From Lachnospiraceae bacterium M18-1 (GTDB taxonomy: Bacteria; Bacillota; Clostridia; Lachnospirales; Lachnospiraceae), in contig KE159605.1 of NCBI GenBank assembly GCA_000403295.2, positions 2,010,805-2,074,804 of the forward strand: 64,000 nucleotides of DNA. The letters run 5' to 3'. The notes below the pieces were generated by a model. The model had not been told where the DNA came from. It saw nothing but the letters and a program-made list of their open reading frames with translations, and ran no database searches. The translations under genes were made by a program, and so were the position numbers. Positions 25,381-34,818 of the stretch are shown here, piece by piece. The number at the start of each line of letters is the position of its first letter. Position 1 is the stretch's first letter.

Positions 25381-26435
25381 CACAGTTTCCCTTCACTCAG
25401 GTATGCTTTTATCTGCCCTTCGGTAACGCCTGTCATATCTCCATCCTCAGAAAATGCTTTATACCAGCGCACTGTTTCTTTAATAGCCCGCTTTACATCC
25501 CATACAGGCCTCCATCCAAGCCTCGACTTTGCCTTTGACGTATCCAGTCTCAGCAGATTTGCCTCATGCGGTCCCTGGGTTTCGATTGCCTCCCACCTTG
25601 CCGCTTCTCCCCAGAATCCGCAAAAAAGATCACATACCTCGGATGTCTTGATGCAGTCTGAATATTCCGGACCCACATTATAATTTCCGGCAAGAGAACC
25701 GTCATCCATCTGCATCTTTGCAGCTAAGAGGTAAAAACTCACCGCTTCGAGAACATGCTGATATGGTCTTACTGAGTCCGGATTCCTCACCGCAATCCCC
25801 TTGCCGGACACCGTATCCCTGTAGCAATCAGGAATAATACGAAAGCCGCTGAAATCTCCGCCCCCTATCACATTACCTGCCCTGCAGACCGATACTGCGA
25901 CGTCCCTTCCCGTAAAGAAGGATCTGACGTAAGAGGCTGTTACAAGCTCACTGCATGATTTACTGTTTGAATATGGATCAAAGCCATCCAGACGGTCCGT
26001 CTCCCTGTAGGGAAACTCCCACTCATTATTCCGATATACTTTATCCGTCGTAACGTTTATAAACGACCTTACAGAATCTGATTTTCGGACGCATTCGCAA
26101 ATATTGACCGTCCCCATGACATTGACATCGTATGTATACCTTGGATCTCTGTAGGAATCAATTACTATGGGTTGTGCCGCAAGATGAAATACGATCTCCG
26201 GCTTTTCCTCATGAAAAGTATTTTGCACCTGTTCAAAATCACGGATATCAACGATGTACTCATGAATATTGCTTTCCTGATGCAAGATCTCGTAAAGACT
26301 CGGATCTGTCGCCGGGCGAAGCGAAATACCGGTCACATCTGCGCCAAGGAGCAGGAGCATCTGTGTCATCCAGCTCCCCTTGAATCCGGTATTCCCCGTA
26401 ATCAGAACTTTTTTGTTTCTATAAAAATTCTTCAT
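25380..26435 (-). CDS. rfbG: CDP-glucose 4,6-dehydratase
   Basis: A 351-residue short-chain dehydratase. VLITGNTGFKGSWMTQML near the start is the NAD-binding site with the G-H/N-T-G-F-K-G-S-W signature of RfbG. NVTTDKVYRN carries the catalytic Thr-Asp, and the proton-transfer pair is in PYSNSKSCSELV (Y-x-x-x-K). It converts CDP-glucose to CDP-4-dehydro-6-deoxyglucose. The upstream ORF extension begins with TTG, so the ATG at 26435, which matches the usual N-terminus, is preferred. Directly preceded by rfbH and followed by a methyltransferase. Confidence 0.93.
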   Translation of the reverse strand: MKNFYRNKKVLITGNTGFKGSWMTQMLLLLGADVTGISLRPATDPSLYEILHQESNIHEYIVDIRDFEQVQNTFHEEKPEIVFHLAAQPIVIDSYRDPRYTYDVNVMGTVNICECVRKSDSVRSFINVTTDKVYRNNEWEFPYRETDRLDGFDPYSNSKSCSELVTASYVRSFFTGRDVAVSVCRAGNVIGGGDFSGFRIIPDCYRDTVSGKGIAVRNPDSVRPYQHVLEAVSFYLLAAKMQMDDGSLAGNYNVGPEYSDCIKTSEVCDLFCGFWGEAARWEAIETQGPHEANLLRLDTSKAKSRLGWRPVWDVKRAIKETVRWYKAFSEDGDMTGVTEGQIKAYLSEGKL

Positions 26436-26462
26436 ATCACTTATACTCTTATCAATCAATCA

Positions 26463-27803
26463 TCATTGATCAACGGCTTCCTTGATTATTTTTGACATAT
26501 ATTCCAGCTTTTCATCTGTCATCCCGGGATATACGCCCACCCAAAAAGAATCTCTCATAATACGATCTGTGTTCGCCAGATCTCTGGCAATGCGGTAGCC
26601 TATTCCCTTTTCCCTCATCCCATCAAAACAGGGATGCCTGATCAGATTCCCCGCAAAAAGCATTCTGGTCTGTATTCCATGTCCCTCTATATAGGAAATC
26701 ACTTTCCGCCTGTCCATACCCTCGCGGCATGTCATGAGAAACCCAAACCAGCTCGGCTCAGAGCCGGGACATTTTTCCGGGAAAATGAGCTTGTCTCCTA
26801 TATCCGAAAGACTCGTATATAGTTTTTTGAAATTTTCCCTTCTCTTCTCTGTAAATCCTGGAAGCTTTTTTAGCTGCGCCGCGCCGATTGCCGCCTGCAT
26901 ATCAGTAGCTTTCAGGTTGTACCCAAAATGCGAGTATACATATTTATGGTCATACCCCTCCGGCAGTTCCCCATATTGGCCGTCAAAGCGATGCCCGCAG
27001 CGGTTGTCTTCACCGGAATCACATACACAGTCTCTTCCCCAGTCCCGCATAGACCGGATAACCTTATGAAGAAGCGGGTTATTAGTATAAACAGCCCCTC
27101 CCTCTCCCATGGTCATATGATGAGGAGGATAAAAGGATGATGTACCGATATCTCCGATTGTTCCGGTCAGCCTCTTTTCCCCGTTTATCTCATAAACAGA
27201 ACCAAGTGCATCACAATTGTCCTCTATCAGCCACAGATTATGCCTGTCGCAAAACTCCTTTACTGTTTTCAGATCGAATGGATTCCCCAGGGTATGCGCC
27301 GCCATCACGACCTTAGTTTTTTCCGACAGAGCTTCCTCCAACATAGCCGTATCAAGGTTGTACTGCGGAATTGTAATATCTATGAACACGGGTATGACGC
27401 CATATTGAATGGCAGGAGATACTGTTGTCGGAAATCCCGCCGCAACCGTGATCATCTCATCCCCCGGCTTTAACCTTCTTTCCTTTAAAAGCGGTGATGT
27501 AAGAGCCATAAGGGCCAGCAGATTTGCAGATGATCCTGAATTTACCAACGAGCAGTATTTCACTCCAAGATACTCTGCAAAATTCTTCTCAAACTCTTTC
27601 GTATACCGGCCTGATGTCAGCCAAAATTCCAGCGCCGAATCCACCAGATTACATAACTCTTCTTCATCATAGACTCGTGATGCATAGGGAATACGGTCTC
27701 CCGGAGTATATGAATCGGTCTTTTGGTGGTGTAAATGGGCGTATTCTTTTACTTGAGCCAGTATATTATCTTTAATTTTTTGCTCATTAAATGGTTTTTG
27801 CAT
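26463..27803 (-). CDS. rfbH: CDP-4-dehydro-6-deoxyglucose 3-dehydrase (E1)
   Basis: A 446-residue PMP/iron-sulfur enzyme of the aminotransferase fold. The usual PLP lysine is replaced by histidine in SSFYPPHHMTMGEGGAV near residue 220, the mark of E1 dehydrases. The cluster cysteines are seen in RDCVCDSGEDNRCGHRF. It removes the C3 hydroxyl as the first half of 3-deoxygenation. The partner E3 reductase is not present in the window and would have to be supplied elsewhere. It sits between rfbF and rfbG. Confidence 0.93.
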   Translation of the reverse strand: MQKPFNEQKIKDNILAQVKEYAHLHHQKTDSYTPGDRIPYASRVYDEEELCNLVDSALEFWLTSGRYTKEFEKNFAEYLGVKYCSLVNSGSSANLLALMALTSPLLKERRLKPGDEMITVAAGFPTTVSPAIQYGVIPVFIDITIPQYNLDTAMLEEALSEKTKVVMAAHTLGNPFDLKTVKEFCDRHNLWLIEDNCDALGSVYEINGEKRLTGTIGDIGTSSFYPPHHMTMGEGGAVYTNNPLLHKVIRSMRDWGRDCVCDSGEDNRCGHRFDGQYGELPEGYDHKYVYSHFGYNLKATDMQAAIGAAQLKKLPGFTEKRRENFKKLYTSLSDIGDKLIFPEKCPGSEPSWFGFLMTCREGMDRRKVISYIEGHGIQTRMLFAGNLIRHPCFDGMREKGIGYRIARDLANTDRIMRDSFWVGVYPGMTDEKLEYMSKIIKEAVDQ

Positions 27804-27898
27804 CGTATTTCTCCTAAATGATAACTATTACTCTATAGTCTGAATCACTATAACTTCATATTGAATTTTTAACATTCATATTTACAGTAATTTGACAT

Positions 27899-28684
27899 TC
27901 ATATTTTCCAAGGCGCATTGCTATCCCAAAGTTTCTCAAGATACTCTCTGTCATGTATATTATCCATGGGCGACCAGAACCCGGGATGCTTATATGCCGC
28001 TATCTGCCCGTCCGCTACAAGACGTTCAAACGGCCCTCTTTCAAGCATCTCGCGTCCATCCCCCAGATAATCAAATAACTTTCTATTTGCTACCATAAAA
28101 CCTATATTTACATAGGACTGGCTCCTTCTTGCCTTTTCCTTGAAGCTATCTACATTGCCCTCTTGATCAATGCTGACCGCTCCAAACCTTCCCTCCGGGC
28201 GTGTTGTAGATATCGTAAGGATTTTCCCGCGCTCCCGGTGAAATCCAATCAGCTCCGTCAGATTGATATCCGCTACGCCGTCGCCGTATGTAATCATAAA
28301 TTCCTCATCTTCACCGATATATTTTTTTATTTTTAAAATGCGTCCGGCAGTCAGAGTCTCAAGCCCCGTATTGGCACATATCACCTTCCAGTTCTCAGTC
28401 TTCTCTTTATCCGTAATATCTTTTGTCTGTCCGTTCTCTTTAAGATGTGATAAGCTAAATTTCACAGATGCATGCTGTAATCCGTATCTGGCAAAATATC
28501 TTTTAATGTATTCGCCCTTATATCCGCAGCACACAATGAAGTCATGAAATCCATAGCTGCTGTAGATTTTCATGATATGCCAGAGGATCGGATGTCCTCC
28601 GATCGTTACCAAAGGTTTGGGGCGCAGGGACGACTCTTCGCTTATCCTTGTCCCCTTTCCGCCTGCTAAAATCACAACTTTCAT
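27899..28684 (-). CDS. rfbF: Glucose-1-phosphate cytidylyltransferase
   Basis: A 261-residue nucleotidyltransferase. VVILAGGKGTRISEESSLRP and KPL near the N-terminus is the CTP and metal loop with the essential arginine. FMITYGDGVADINL gives the metal-binding aspartate, and the C-terminal GFWSPMDNIHDREYLEKLW is typical of RfbF. It makes CDP-glucose for rfbG and rfbH. Its start overlaps the stop of a paralogous nucleotidyltransferase gene (ATGA), so the two are coupled. Confidence 0.93.
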   Translation of the reverse strand: MKVVILAGGKGTRISEESSLRPKPLVTIGGHPILWHIMKIYSSYGFHDFIVCCGYKGEYIKRYFARYGLQHASVKFSLSHLKENGQTKDITDKEKTENWKVICANTGLETLTAGRILKIKKYIGEDEEFMITYGDGVADINLTELIGFHRERGKILTISTTRPEGRFGAVSIDQEGNVDSFKEKARRSQSYVNIGFMVANRKLFDYLGDGREMLERGPFERLVADGQIAAYKHPGFWSPMDNIHDREYLEKLWDSNAPWKI

Positions 28685-29418
28685 ACAATCCCCATCCAGG
28701 GCGCTATCCCCTTATCCCACAATTTTTCCGCAGCCGCTTTATCTCTTAGTGTCTCTATTGTGTTGAAAAAACCTTCATGCCTATATACTGCCGTGGACGA
28801 CTGGGACAGCATGTCCTCTATATCTCCCCCGCAGCATTCGCCGGCAAAAGCCTCTTTTCCCACCATAAATACACCTGCACTTGTCCACGCCTTGTCACTG
28901 CTCATCCATTCCGCTTCTTCCCTCATAAAATGCAAAGGCATCTTACGTCCGGACGGCCTTGCAACAGCAACCGTGATAGATTTTTCTTCTGTCCTGTGAA
29001 CATCCTGCAGCCTTTCAAGCGAAATATCAGACAGACAGTCTCCGTAAGATATCAGAAACTCTTCCCCTGCTATATCCAATACTTTTTTTATACGCTCCAC
29101 AGGCATGGTCTTTATACCTGTATCCACAACGGTAACAACCCAGTCCTCCGTATTTTTATCGAGAATCTTTACCGTATTGCTTCCTGTATCTACCTGTATG
29201 TCGGACTGGTAGATGTAGAAATCCAGAAAGTAATCCTTGATCGAATCTATCTTATAACCGCCGCATACGATAAATTCTTTTATCCCGCATAATGAAGCGT
29301 GCTTCATGATGTGCCACAGAAGCGGCCTCCCTCCTATGGAAAGCATGGGTTTCGGCATGCCTTCGGATTCTCCGCTGATCGTGCTTTTCTGGCCGCCTGC
29401 CAATATAATCATCTTCAT
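28681..29418 (-). CDS. RfbF-like nucleotidyltransferase paralog with altered GTR motif
   Basis: A 245-residue paralog of the next gene: the shared blocks (IGGRPLLWHIMKHASLCG and FLISYGDCLSDISLERLQ) align throughout. The nucleotide loop reads LAGGQKSTISGESEGMPKPM, where the G-T-R of the family is replaced by K-S-T, so the arginine that contacts the triphosphate is missing. It may have lost catalysis, become a partner subunit of RfbF, or accept a different nucleotide. It overlaps both neighbours by four bases. Confidence 0.8.
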   Translation of the reverse strand: MKMIILAGGQKSTISGESEGMPKPMLSIGGRPLLWHIMKHASLCGIKEFIVCGGYKIDSIKDYFLDFYIYQSDIQVDTGSNTVKILDKNTEDWVVTVVDTGIKTMPVERIKKVLDIAGEEFLISYGDCLSDISLERLQDVHRTEEKSITVAVARPSGRKMPLHFMREEAEWMSSDKAWTSAGVFMVGKEAFAGECCGGDIEDMLSQSSTAVYRHEGFFNTIETLRDKAAAEKLWDKGIAPWMGIV

Positions 29419-30317
29419 ATCTTTTCACCTGATCTTACCCACTCCGCAACATTTAACACCGCCTGGTCAAATCCCACCCGGGCGGAATATCCCGTATCTT
29501 TTTGAATTGCCGATATGTCATACCAATCAAACGAAAAACGCAGACCGTCGTCAGGACGGCAGCCTATCTTAAGCTCTGTGTCCACACTCAGAACTTCCTT
29601 TGTCCTTTCCAGGTATTCTTTCATAAGCATAGGACTGCCGCTCCCGATATAGTATTCCTGCTTTGTTAAGGCGCTTTCCCCAAGGAGCCTCAAGCCATAC
29701 GCAATATCTTCCACTGCCGTAATGTCATACGGCTCCATTGCAGGTCCAAATTCCGGCGGCTCGCCCTTTAAAAGCCCGTTTATGGTATAGGTCATCACCT
29801 GTTCTCTTTTGATATATCTTCCTATCGGCTGGAATATTGTTGCCCAGACAAATTCTATATCAAGCTTCCTCGCAAGCTTCAGGCACATATAATGGGAACT
29901 TTGCTTTGATAACAGATAAAAGTCAGCTTTCCTGTGCCCCGATTCTAAGACTACCTGGGGGACCAGATTCTCATACACCGTCCCCAGCGCTACAAACCTC
30001 CTGCACCCCACACGTTTTGCCGCTTTTAATGCAGCAACCGTCCGCGCGATATTCTTTGCCTGCAGCTCCTCATCATCCCGTCCGGCTCCGGTGGCTCCAT
30101 CCCAGGCCAGATGATAAAACGTATCTGCGGGCGCCCCCGAAAAAGAATCGTAACCATCCATGCCGCACCACACGATATCGATATCCTTTTCCAGTCTCCC
30201 TGTATTCAGGCTGTCGTGCCTGGCCAGTCCCGTTACCCTGATATTGTTTCTTTTCAGTTCCCCGCAGAGATGTGTTCCTATAAAACCGGTTGCTCCGGTT
30301 ACTATGGCTGATTTCAT
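29415..30317 (-). CDS. NAD-dependent sugar epimerase/reductase (SDR)
   Basis: A 300-residue extended SDR. SAIVTGATGFIGTHL is the NAD site, TFYHLAWDG follows, and FYLLSKQSS holds the YxxxK pair. A preceding Thr/Ser block is GTVYENL. In CDP-dideoxyhexose pathways a reductase of this type (RfbJ/RfbS-like) finishes the sugar to abequose, paratose or a relative. It is placed directly before the two nucleotidyltransferase genes, which agrees with that role. The exact stereochemistry cannot be told. Confidence 0.83.
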   Translation of the reverse strand: MKSAIVTGATGFIGTHLCGELKRNNIRVTGLARHDSLNTGRLEKDIDIVWCGMDGYDSFSGAPADTFYHLAWDGATGAGRDDEELQAKNIARTVAALKAAKRVGCRRFVALGTVYENLVPQVVLESGHRKADFYLLSKQSSHYMCLKLARKLDIEFVWATIFQPIGRYIKREQVMTYTINGLLKGEPPEFGPAMEPYDITAVEDIAYGLRLLGESALTKQEYYIGSGSPMLMKEYLERTKEVLSVDTELKIGCRPDDGLRFSFDWYDISAIQKDTGYSARVGFDQAVLNVAEWVRSGEKI

Positions 30318-30330
30318 CTGTCTGTCACCT

Positions 30331-31473
30331 CTATTTCAGTGCGGCAATCTCATTCGTGAGCCCCATTTCCCGAATCTGTCTTTCGATAGAGTCATGGTAC
30401 GGAATCGAAAGGATCAGGATCGTTCCGTCTCCGACGCTTTCCGGAGGCCCGACCGTATATCTCCTGCCGTTGATATTGAAAACCAATCCCTGGCGGCCCG
30501 GATTTCTGTCTATAAGAGCCGTCACATTGCATCCCTGAAAGGACTCGATCAGTATCGCAGTAGACGCTCCAATCCCCCATAGGATCAGTTTTTTTCCTGA
30601 TTGCCTTAACGGATTAAGAAAACGTTCCAGCGTCTTCTGACTTTTTTCTAAATATCTGAGCATTGCCTTTTCCGGCTCATCCGAATAAGCCAGCGCCTGT
30701 TTTGCTCCTTTTCTCAATACGGCATATATGGATGGATAATTGCTCACCTTTTTGTAATAGCGGCCCTTGTCCAGAATCTCATATCCATACTCGCCTGCAA
30801 GATTCTCCATGTCATTCATGGACATATGTAAAACATGCTCATATGTAAGAAAATTAAAAGGAGAAGCCGCTTCACCGGCATAGCCTTCTGCATCAGGAAC
30901 CTCGATGAACAGATACCCCTCATCCTTCAGGACTCTGGAAATATTTTTCATGGTGCTGTCTACGTCCAGTATGTGTTCCAATGAATGGTTCAGAATCACC
31001 ATGTCGAAGCTGTCATCCGCAGCCTCTCCCATGTCCGTACTGTCTGTCAGCAGAGTCTTTACCCCGAGTTTTTTTGCATTTGAGATGCATGTCTCATTGG
31101 GATCCAGAACCGTAACATCCCTATATCCCGACGCACTCATATATCCTGCAAATTCTCCCCACGCTCCTGCGATGTCAAGGATTTTGCTGTCCGTGTTTAT
31201 GTACGGTCTCATCAGTTCATGCAAATGCTCATAGTAATCATCCGTATCTTCCTGTCCAAACATATCGTAATATTTCGGGGCAGCAGCGCCATACATATAA
31301 TAAGATAAGAAATCTTTCTGCGACGCCTTCGTATCCATATATAAAAGACCGCATTTTTTACATGCTGCAATAAAGCTGGGTGTCTCCGGAAAGTCCGCCC
31401 CCATGATCTTCATATTGTCGCAGAGCCTGTACAGAATCTTTTTTTCATTACTTTTGCAAATCGGGCAGCTCAA
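30331..31473 (-). CDS. Zinc-ribbon SAM methyltransferase with C-terminal Rossmann domain
   Basis: A 380-residue protein. An N-terminal ribbon (CPIC near residue 3, CKKC near 38), a class I SAM domain (ILDIAGAWGEFAGYMSASGY, MVILNHSLEHI, EGYLFIEVPD) and a C-terminal Rossmann unit (KKLILWGIGASTAILIESF) follow in order. This order is that of sugar C-methyltransferases of the NovU/TylC3 type, which act on 4-keto sugars. In a CDP-4-keto-3,6-dideoxy pathway it would add a branch methyl group. The start overlaps the stop of the upstream SDR by ATGA. Confidence 0.85.
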   Translation of the reverse strand: MSCPICKSNEKKILYRLCDNMKIMGADFPETPSFIAACKKCGLLYMDTKASQKDFLSYYMYGAAAPKYYDMFGQEDTDDYYEHLHELMRPYINTDSKILDIAGAWGEFAGYMSASGYRDVTVLDPNETCISNAKKLGVKTLLTDSTDMGEAADDSFDMVILNHSLEHILDVDSTMKNISRVLKDEGYLFIEVPDAEGYAGEAASPFNFLTYEHVLHMSMNDMENLAGEYGYEILDKGRYYKKVSNYPSIYAVLRKGAKQALAYSDEPEKAMLRYLEKSQKTLERFLNPLRQSGKKLILWGIGASTAILIESFQGCNVTALIDRNPGRQGLVFNINGRRYTVGPPESVGDGTILILSIPYHDSIERQIREMGLTNEIAALK

Positions 31474-32486
31474 TGTACTTTTCCTCCATTCCAGTATCTG
31501 CTGTATATGTTCTCAAGTCTCCTGTCATACTCCGGATTGATCCGCTGTCTCACCTTGTCAGCAAGCAGCCAGGAAACCGTTTCTTCCATGCCTTCTGAAA
31601 AACTGATCTTCTGTTCCCATCCCGGTACAGCAGACTTGATCTTCGCATCATCAAAGATATAATGCCACATATGCTGCCGGTTCACGATGACACTGTAAAA
31701 ATCCGTTATCCTGACCGCCTCGTCACGCGGTATGTGAATGATATTCTCTGCATCAAGCCCCAATGCTGCAAGAATCGTCCCCGCCATCTCGTTCCATGTG
31801 ATAAGCAGCTCTGCGGCTATATGATAATCCTCTCCTATCGCCTCTTGATTCCCGATCAAGCCCACAAAAGCTTTTGCAAAATCTTTGGAATGTATTGGCG
31901 CAACAAGGTTTTCCCCATCCCCAGGCATCAAAAACGGATAGCCCGTGATCCACCTCTGGGGAGCCGTAAAGCAGTTCTGTCCCACCGGCGCCTGGATGAT
32001 CGTATCATAGGTATATCCAGGTCTTACAATGGTTGAAGGGAATCCATCCGTCCTGTATGCCTGCCTGAAAGCCTTCTCCATCTTAATCTTTCCGGCTATA
32101 TAGGAATCCTCCACATCCTCCTCATATTGCGGCGTATCTTCACGAAACGGCAGATATCTGCTCTCTCGTTTGTAAACAGCCTCCGAGGAAATGACGATAT
32201 ACTGATCTGTTTTCCCCTGAAAGACCTCTATCGCCTGCCTTGCCTGGGCATCGTTAAAACAAATAAAATCACATACCACATCGAAGTGAATACCGGAAAG
32301 CGCTTTAACTGCCGCCTCCTCATTACGGATGTCTGCAATAATTTCATGTACCTCTGGCTGGACCTCTCTTCTGGTTGCCCTTGTCATTCCGCGGTTGAGC
32401 TCATACACTTCATCTCCGCGCCTAATGGCCTCCTCTGCGCACCACCAGCTGATATTCCCGTTTCCGCCTATCAATAAAACTTTCAT
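31470..32486 (-). CDS. NAD-dependent epimerase/dehydratase (SDR)
   Basis: A 338-residue extended SDR. VLLIGGNGNISWWCAEEAIR is the NAD site, with a less usual GGNGNIS. YIVISSEAVYKRES and SYIAGKIKMEKA carry the catalytic serine and YxxxK. MPGDGENLVAPIHSKDFAKA is a substrate-side block. It could be the second reductase or epimerase of the CDP-sugar pathway or act on another nucleotide-sugar. It overlaps its neighbours on both sides by four bases. Confidence 0.82.
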   Translation of the reverse strand: MKVLLIGGNGNISWWCAEEAIRRGDEVYELNRGMTRATRREVQPEVHEIIADIRNEEAAVKALSGIHFDVVCDFICFNDAQARQAIEVFQGKTDQYIVISSEAVYKRESRYLPFREDTPQYEEDVEDSYIAGKIKMEKAFRQAYRTDGFPSTIVRPGYTYDTIIQAPVGQNCFTAPQRWITGYPFLMPGDGENLVAPIHSKDFAKAFVGLIGNQEAIGEDYHIAAELLITWNEMAGTILAALGLDAENIIHIPRDEAVRITDFYSVIVNRQHMWHYIFDDAKIKSAVPGWEQKISFSEGMEETVSWLLADKVRQRINPEYDRRLENIYSRYWNGGKVH

Positions 32487-33490
32487 TGCTTACCGGTCAT
32501 CCTTTCAAGGAGCATTTCCCTGTATTCGTCTATATTGTCAACCGCTGCAGATTCAATCTCCATACAGTCCTTACACAAAAGGACTTCCCGGCGTCTGCAG
32601 TTCAGATGCGCCAGCCTGATATCCTGATATTCCTTGCTGTTCCATATATCCACGATACTCTGTTTTCTGGCGTCTCCTATGATCCCCTTATAGTTCCAGT
32701 CCACAATGCAATGTGACACAGTACCGTTGGCATTTACCGTAAGTATATAAAAGATCCTGGGACAGACTACATACTCCTTATATCCTTCGCCATGGTATAC
32801 GTTTACCTGCTCCGTAGTATTTTCAAACCCGGGCCAGCAGTTCGCAATGTGCTCCATGGCGATCTCGTCACAGATATCGCCGAACAGGCTGTAAAATTTC
32901 TGTTCCGCATCCTTGTCAATATGATCTGCCATTGTCTTTATAAAAATGCGGCAGTTTCCTCTATGTTCATACAGATCTCTTATGTTGTCGATAAATTTGC
33001 CATAGTCCAGCTCCACGCCGCTTATTTCCTTGTATCCCGCGGCGTCAAGAGCCTCCACGGAAATATTGATCCTGGATAATCCCGCATCCACAAGCTTCCT
33101 GTTTAATTCCGGATGGAGCAGTGTTCCGTTGGTGGTAAAATCTATTGTTTCAAATTTGCCGGATTTGTGCGCATATTCGATCATCTCCGGCAGCCGCTTA
33201 TTTACAAGGGGCTCCCCTTCCTTATACAGGCGCAAGACCTTGACCTTTTCCGGAAATCCCTGACAGTCGTCAATGATTTTTTTATACAGGTCAAAATCCA
33301 TAACCCCTATGCTGCCGCGTTTCTCCTCCGTCCAGAGATCCTTGTGGGCGCCTCCGCATGGACAGAATTTACAGCTCAGATTGCACGCGCTTGACGGGTC
33401 CAGATAAAGTATGAACGGCGTACTTAATGGAATAACCGTTTGAAGTTCTGTCCTGTTCTTATGGTATCTGGTTCCTATTTTTGCTTTCAT
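32483..33490 (-). CDS. Radical SAM/SPASM protein
   Basis: A 335-residue radical SAM enzyme. CNLSCKFC near residue 36 is the CX3CX2C motif, and LRLYKEGEPLVNKRLPEM and DFTTNGTLLHPEL follow. A SPASM region with cysteines (CPRIF, SHCIVDWNYKG, CRRREVLLCKDC) forms the C-terminus. It is the second such enzyme in the cluster but only distantly similar to the one at 12276. It lies between an SDR and a glycosyltransferase. Radical chemistry on a sugar, such as dehydration, epimerisation or deoxygenation, is an inference. Confidence 0.85.
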   Translation of the reverse strand: MKAKIGTRYHKNRTELQTVIPLSTPFILYLDPSSACNLSCKFCPCGGAHKDLWTEEKRGSIGVMDFDLYKKIIDDCQGFPEKVKVLRLYKEGEPLVNKRLPEMIEYAHKSGKFETIDFTTNGTLLHPELNRKLVDAGLSRINISVEALDAAGYKEISGVELDYGKFIDNIRDLYEHRGNCRIFIKTMADHIDKDAEQKFYSLFGDICDEIAMEHIANCWPGFENTTEQVNVYHGEGYKEYVVCPRIFYILTVNANGTVSHCIVDWNYKGIIGDARKQSIVDIWNSKEYQDIRLAHLNCRRREVLLCKDCMEIESAAVDNIDEYREMLLERMTGKQ

Positions 33491-34818
33491 ATAAACGCCT
33501 CCTGTGATTCTTTCATAATCCTTGCCAGATTCTTCAGTCTCTTGTCCCCGGGGTAATATCTGCTGAACTGTTCTACGGAGCCTTTTGATCGTCCCTTATA
33601 TATCCCCTCAAATCCACCGGCGCTTAAAACTGCTTCCTTCCAATCTGAATTTTCCTTACTGTATTCAGATAATTCTTCCAATCTCTCAGCATCTTCTCTG
33701 CTGCAGCCGGACAGAAACCATCTCAAGGCATCTTCTCCAAAAACCGTTTTAAAATCATGCGTCTTTTTAGGATTATTCATGACTTTATTGATCACGGTGT
33801 TGAATCGGAACCGGTTTCTTTCAGAATCATATTTTTCAATCATATCCTCTCTTGCCTTCCGCCCCAAGGCCTTTCTAAGTTCCATATTTTCTGACAGTTC
33901 TTTTATCTTTTGTGCAAATGTATTTTTTTCAGAAGCAAAGAGACCGTTTTCTCCGTCTTCAATAATAGTTCTCTCAACGGCTCCGTCACTCGCCACAACA
34001 GGAAGTCCGCTTGCCATAGCCTCAAGCAGGGCGTTTTCTGTGGTAGCAAAATTGAAAGGGTTCAGCAGATATATGAAAATATCCCATGAGGGCAGCAGCT
34101 CCTGTATATCCATCCGAAATCCGAGAAACTGCACGTATTCTGATATTCCCATCTTCTCCACATCATCTGACAGCGCCTGTGACAAGTCTCCTGCGATCTC
34201 AAATCTGATATTTTTATCGCATTCTACAGCCGCCTTAAGCCAACTGGCAAAATCAGGATGGAGCTTGGCATAATCCAGCGAACCGACATATCCGATCCTT
34301 ATTTTATGCGTTATATCATAGCGCTGCTTTGCCGGAAAACCCTGCGGCTGGAAATCTCCCATTCCATATACCAGAGCAGAGTGTTCCTGTATGCCTGCCC
34401 TATCTGCATCCTTCCAATCAGGATTATGGAAAGACGCTTCTGACGTAAACATGCAGGCATCAAAGCCTGCTGCAAATTCCGGCTTCAGCACAGGATAATT
34501 GAGCCCATTTACATGACTCCACAAAACGATCCTGGCAGGAATTTCTGAGATCTCCGCCAGAGCTTTGTAAGTGAGGGGATGGTGCCACCAATTCACTACC
34601 ACCACGTCCGCTTCTGACACTTCCCTTTTTATCTGTTCTTTTTCGGTACAGATCAGAACCTCTATTCCTCTCTGCCGGCACCTTATGATATGATCTGATT
34701 TCTCCGGCCTGTCCAAAAGAATGATTCTGTGTTTATTCTCCCTATCTGATATGGCCATCCCCGAAATCGCTTTTCCTGCGCCTGCCCCCATATGTGCGGC
34801 TATATGAAGTATCCTCAT
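33487..34818 (-). CDS. Family 4 glycosyltransferase
   Basis: A 443-residue GT-B enzyme. The N-terminal domain begins MRILHIAAHMGAGAGKAISG. The nucleotide-sugar-binding half holds RIGYVGSLDYAKLHPDFASW, QFLGFRMDIQELLPSWDIFI and the family motif EAMASGLPVVASDGAVE with the paired glutamates. It probably adds a sugar with retention to the glycan intermediate. A C-terminal extension of about 90 residues has no clear match. It is coupled to the rSAM gene and overlaps the RmlC-like gene by one base. Confidence 0.87.
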   Translation of the reverse strand: MRILHIAAHMGAGAGKAISGMAISDRENKHRIILLDRPEKSDHIIRCRQRGIEVLICTEKEQIKREVSEADVVVVNWWHHPLTYKALAEISEIPARIVLWSHVNGLNYPVLKPEFAAGFDACMFTSEASFHNPDWKDADRAGIQEHSALVYGMGDFQPQGFPAKQRYDITHKIRIGYVGSLDYAKLHPDFASWLKAAVECDKNIRFEIAGDLSQALSDDVEKMGISEYVQFLGFRMDIQELLPSWDIFIYLLNPFNFATTENALLEAMASGLPVVASDGAVERTIIEDGENGLFASEKNTFAQKIKELSENMELRKALGRKAREDMIEKYDSERNRFRFNTVINKVMNNPKKTHDFKTVFGEDALRWFLSGCSREDAERLEELSEYSKENSDWKEAVLSAGGFEGIYKGRSKGSVEQFSRYYPGDKRLKNLARIMKESQEAFI

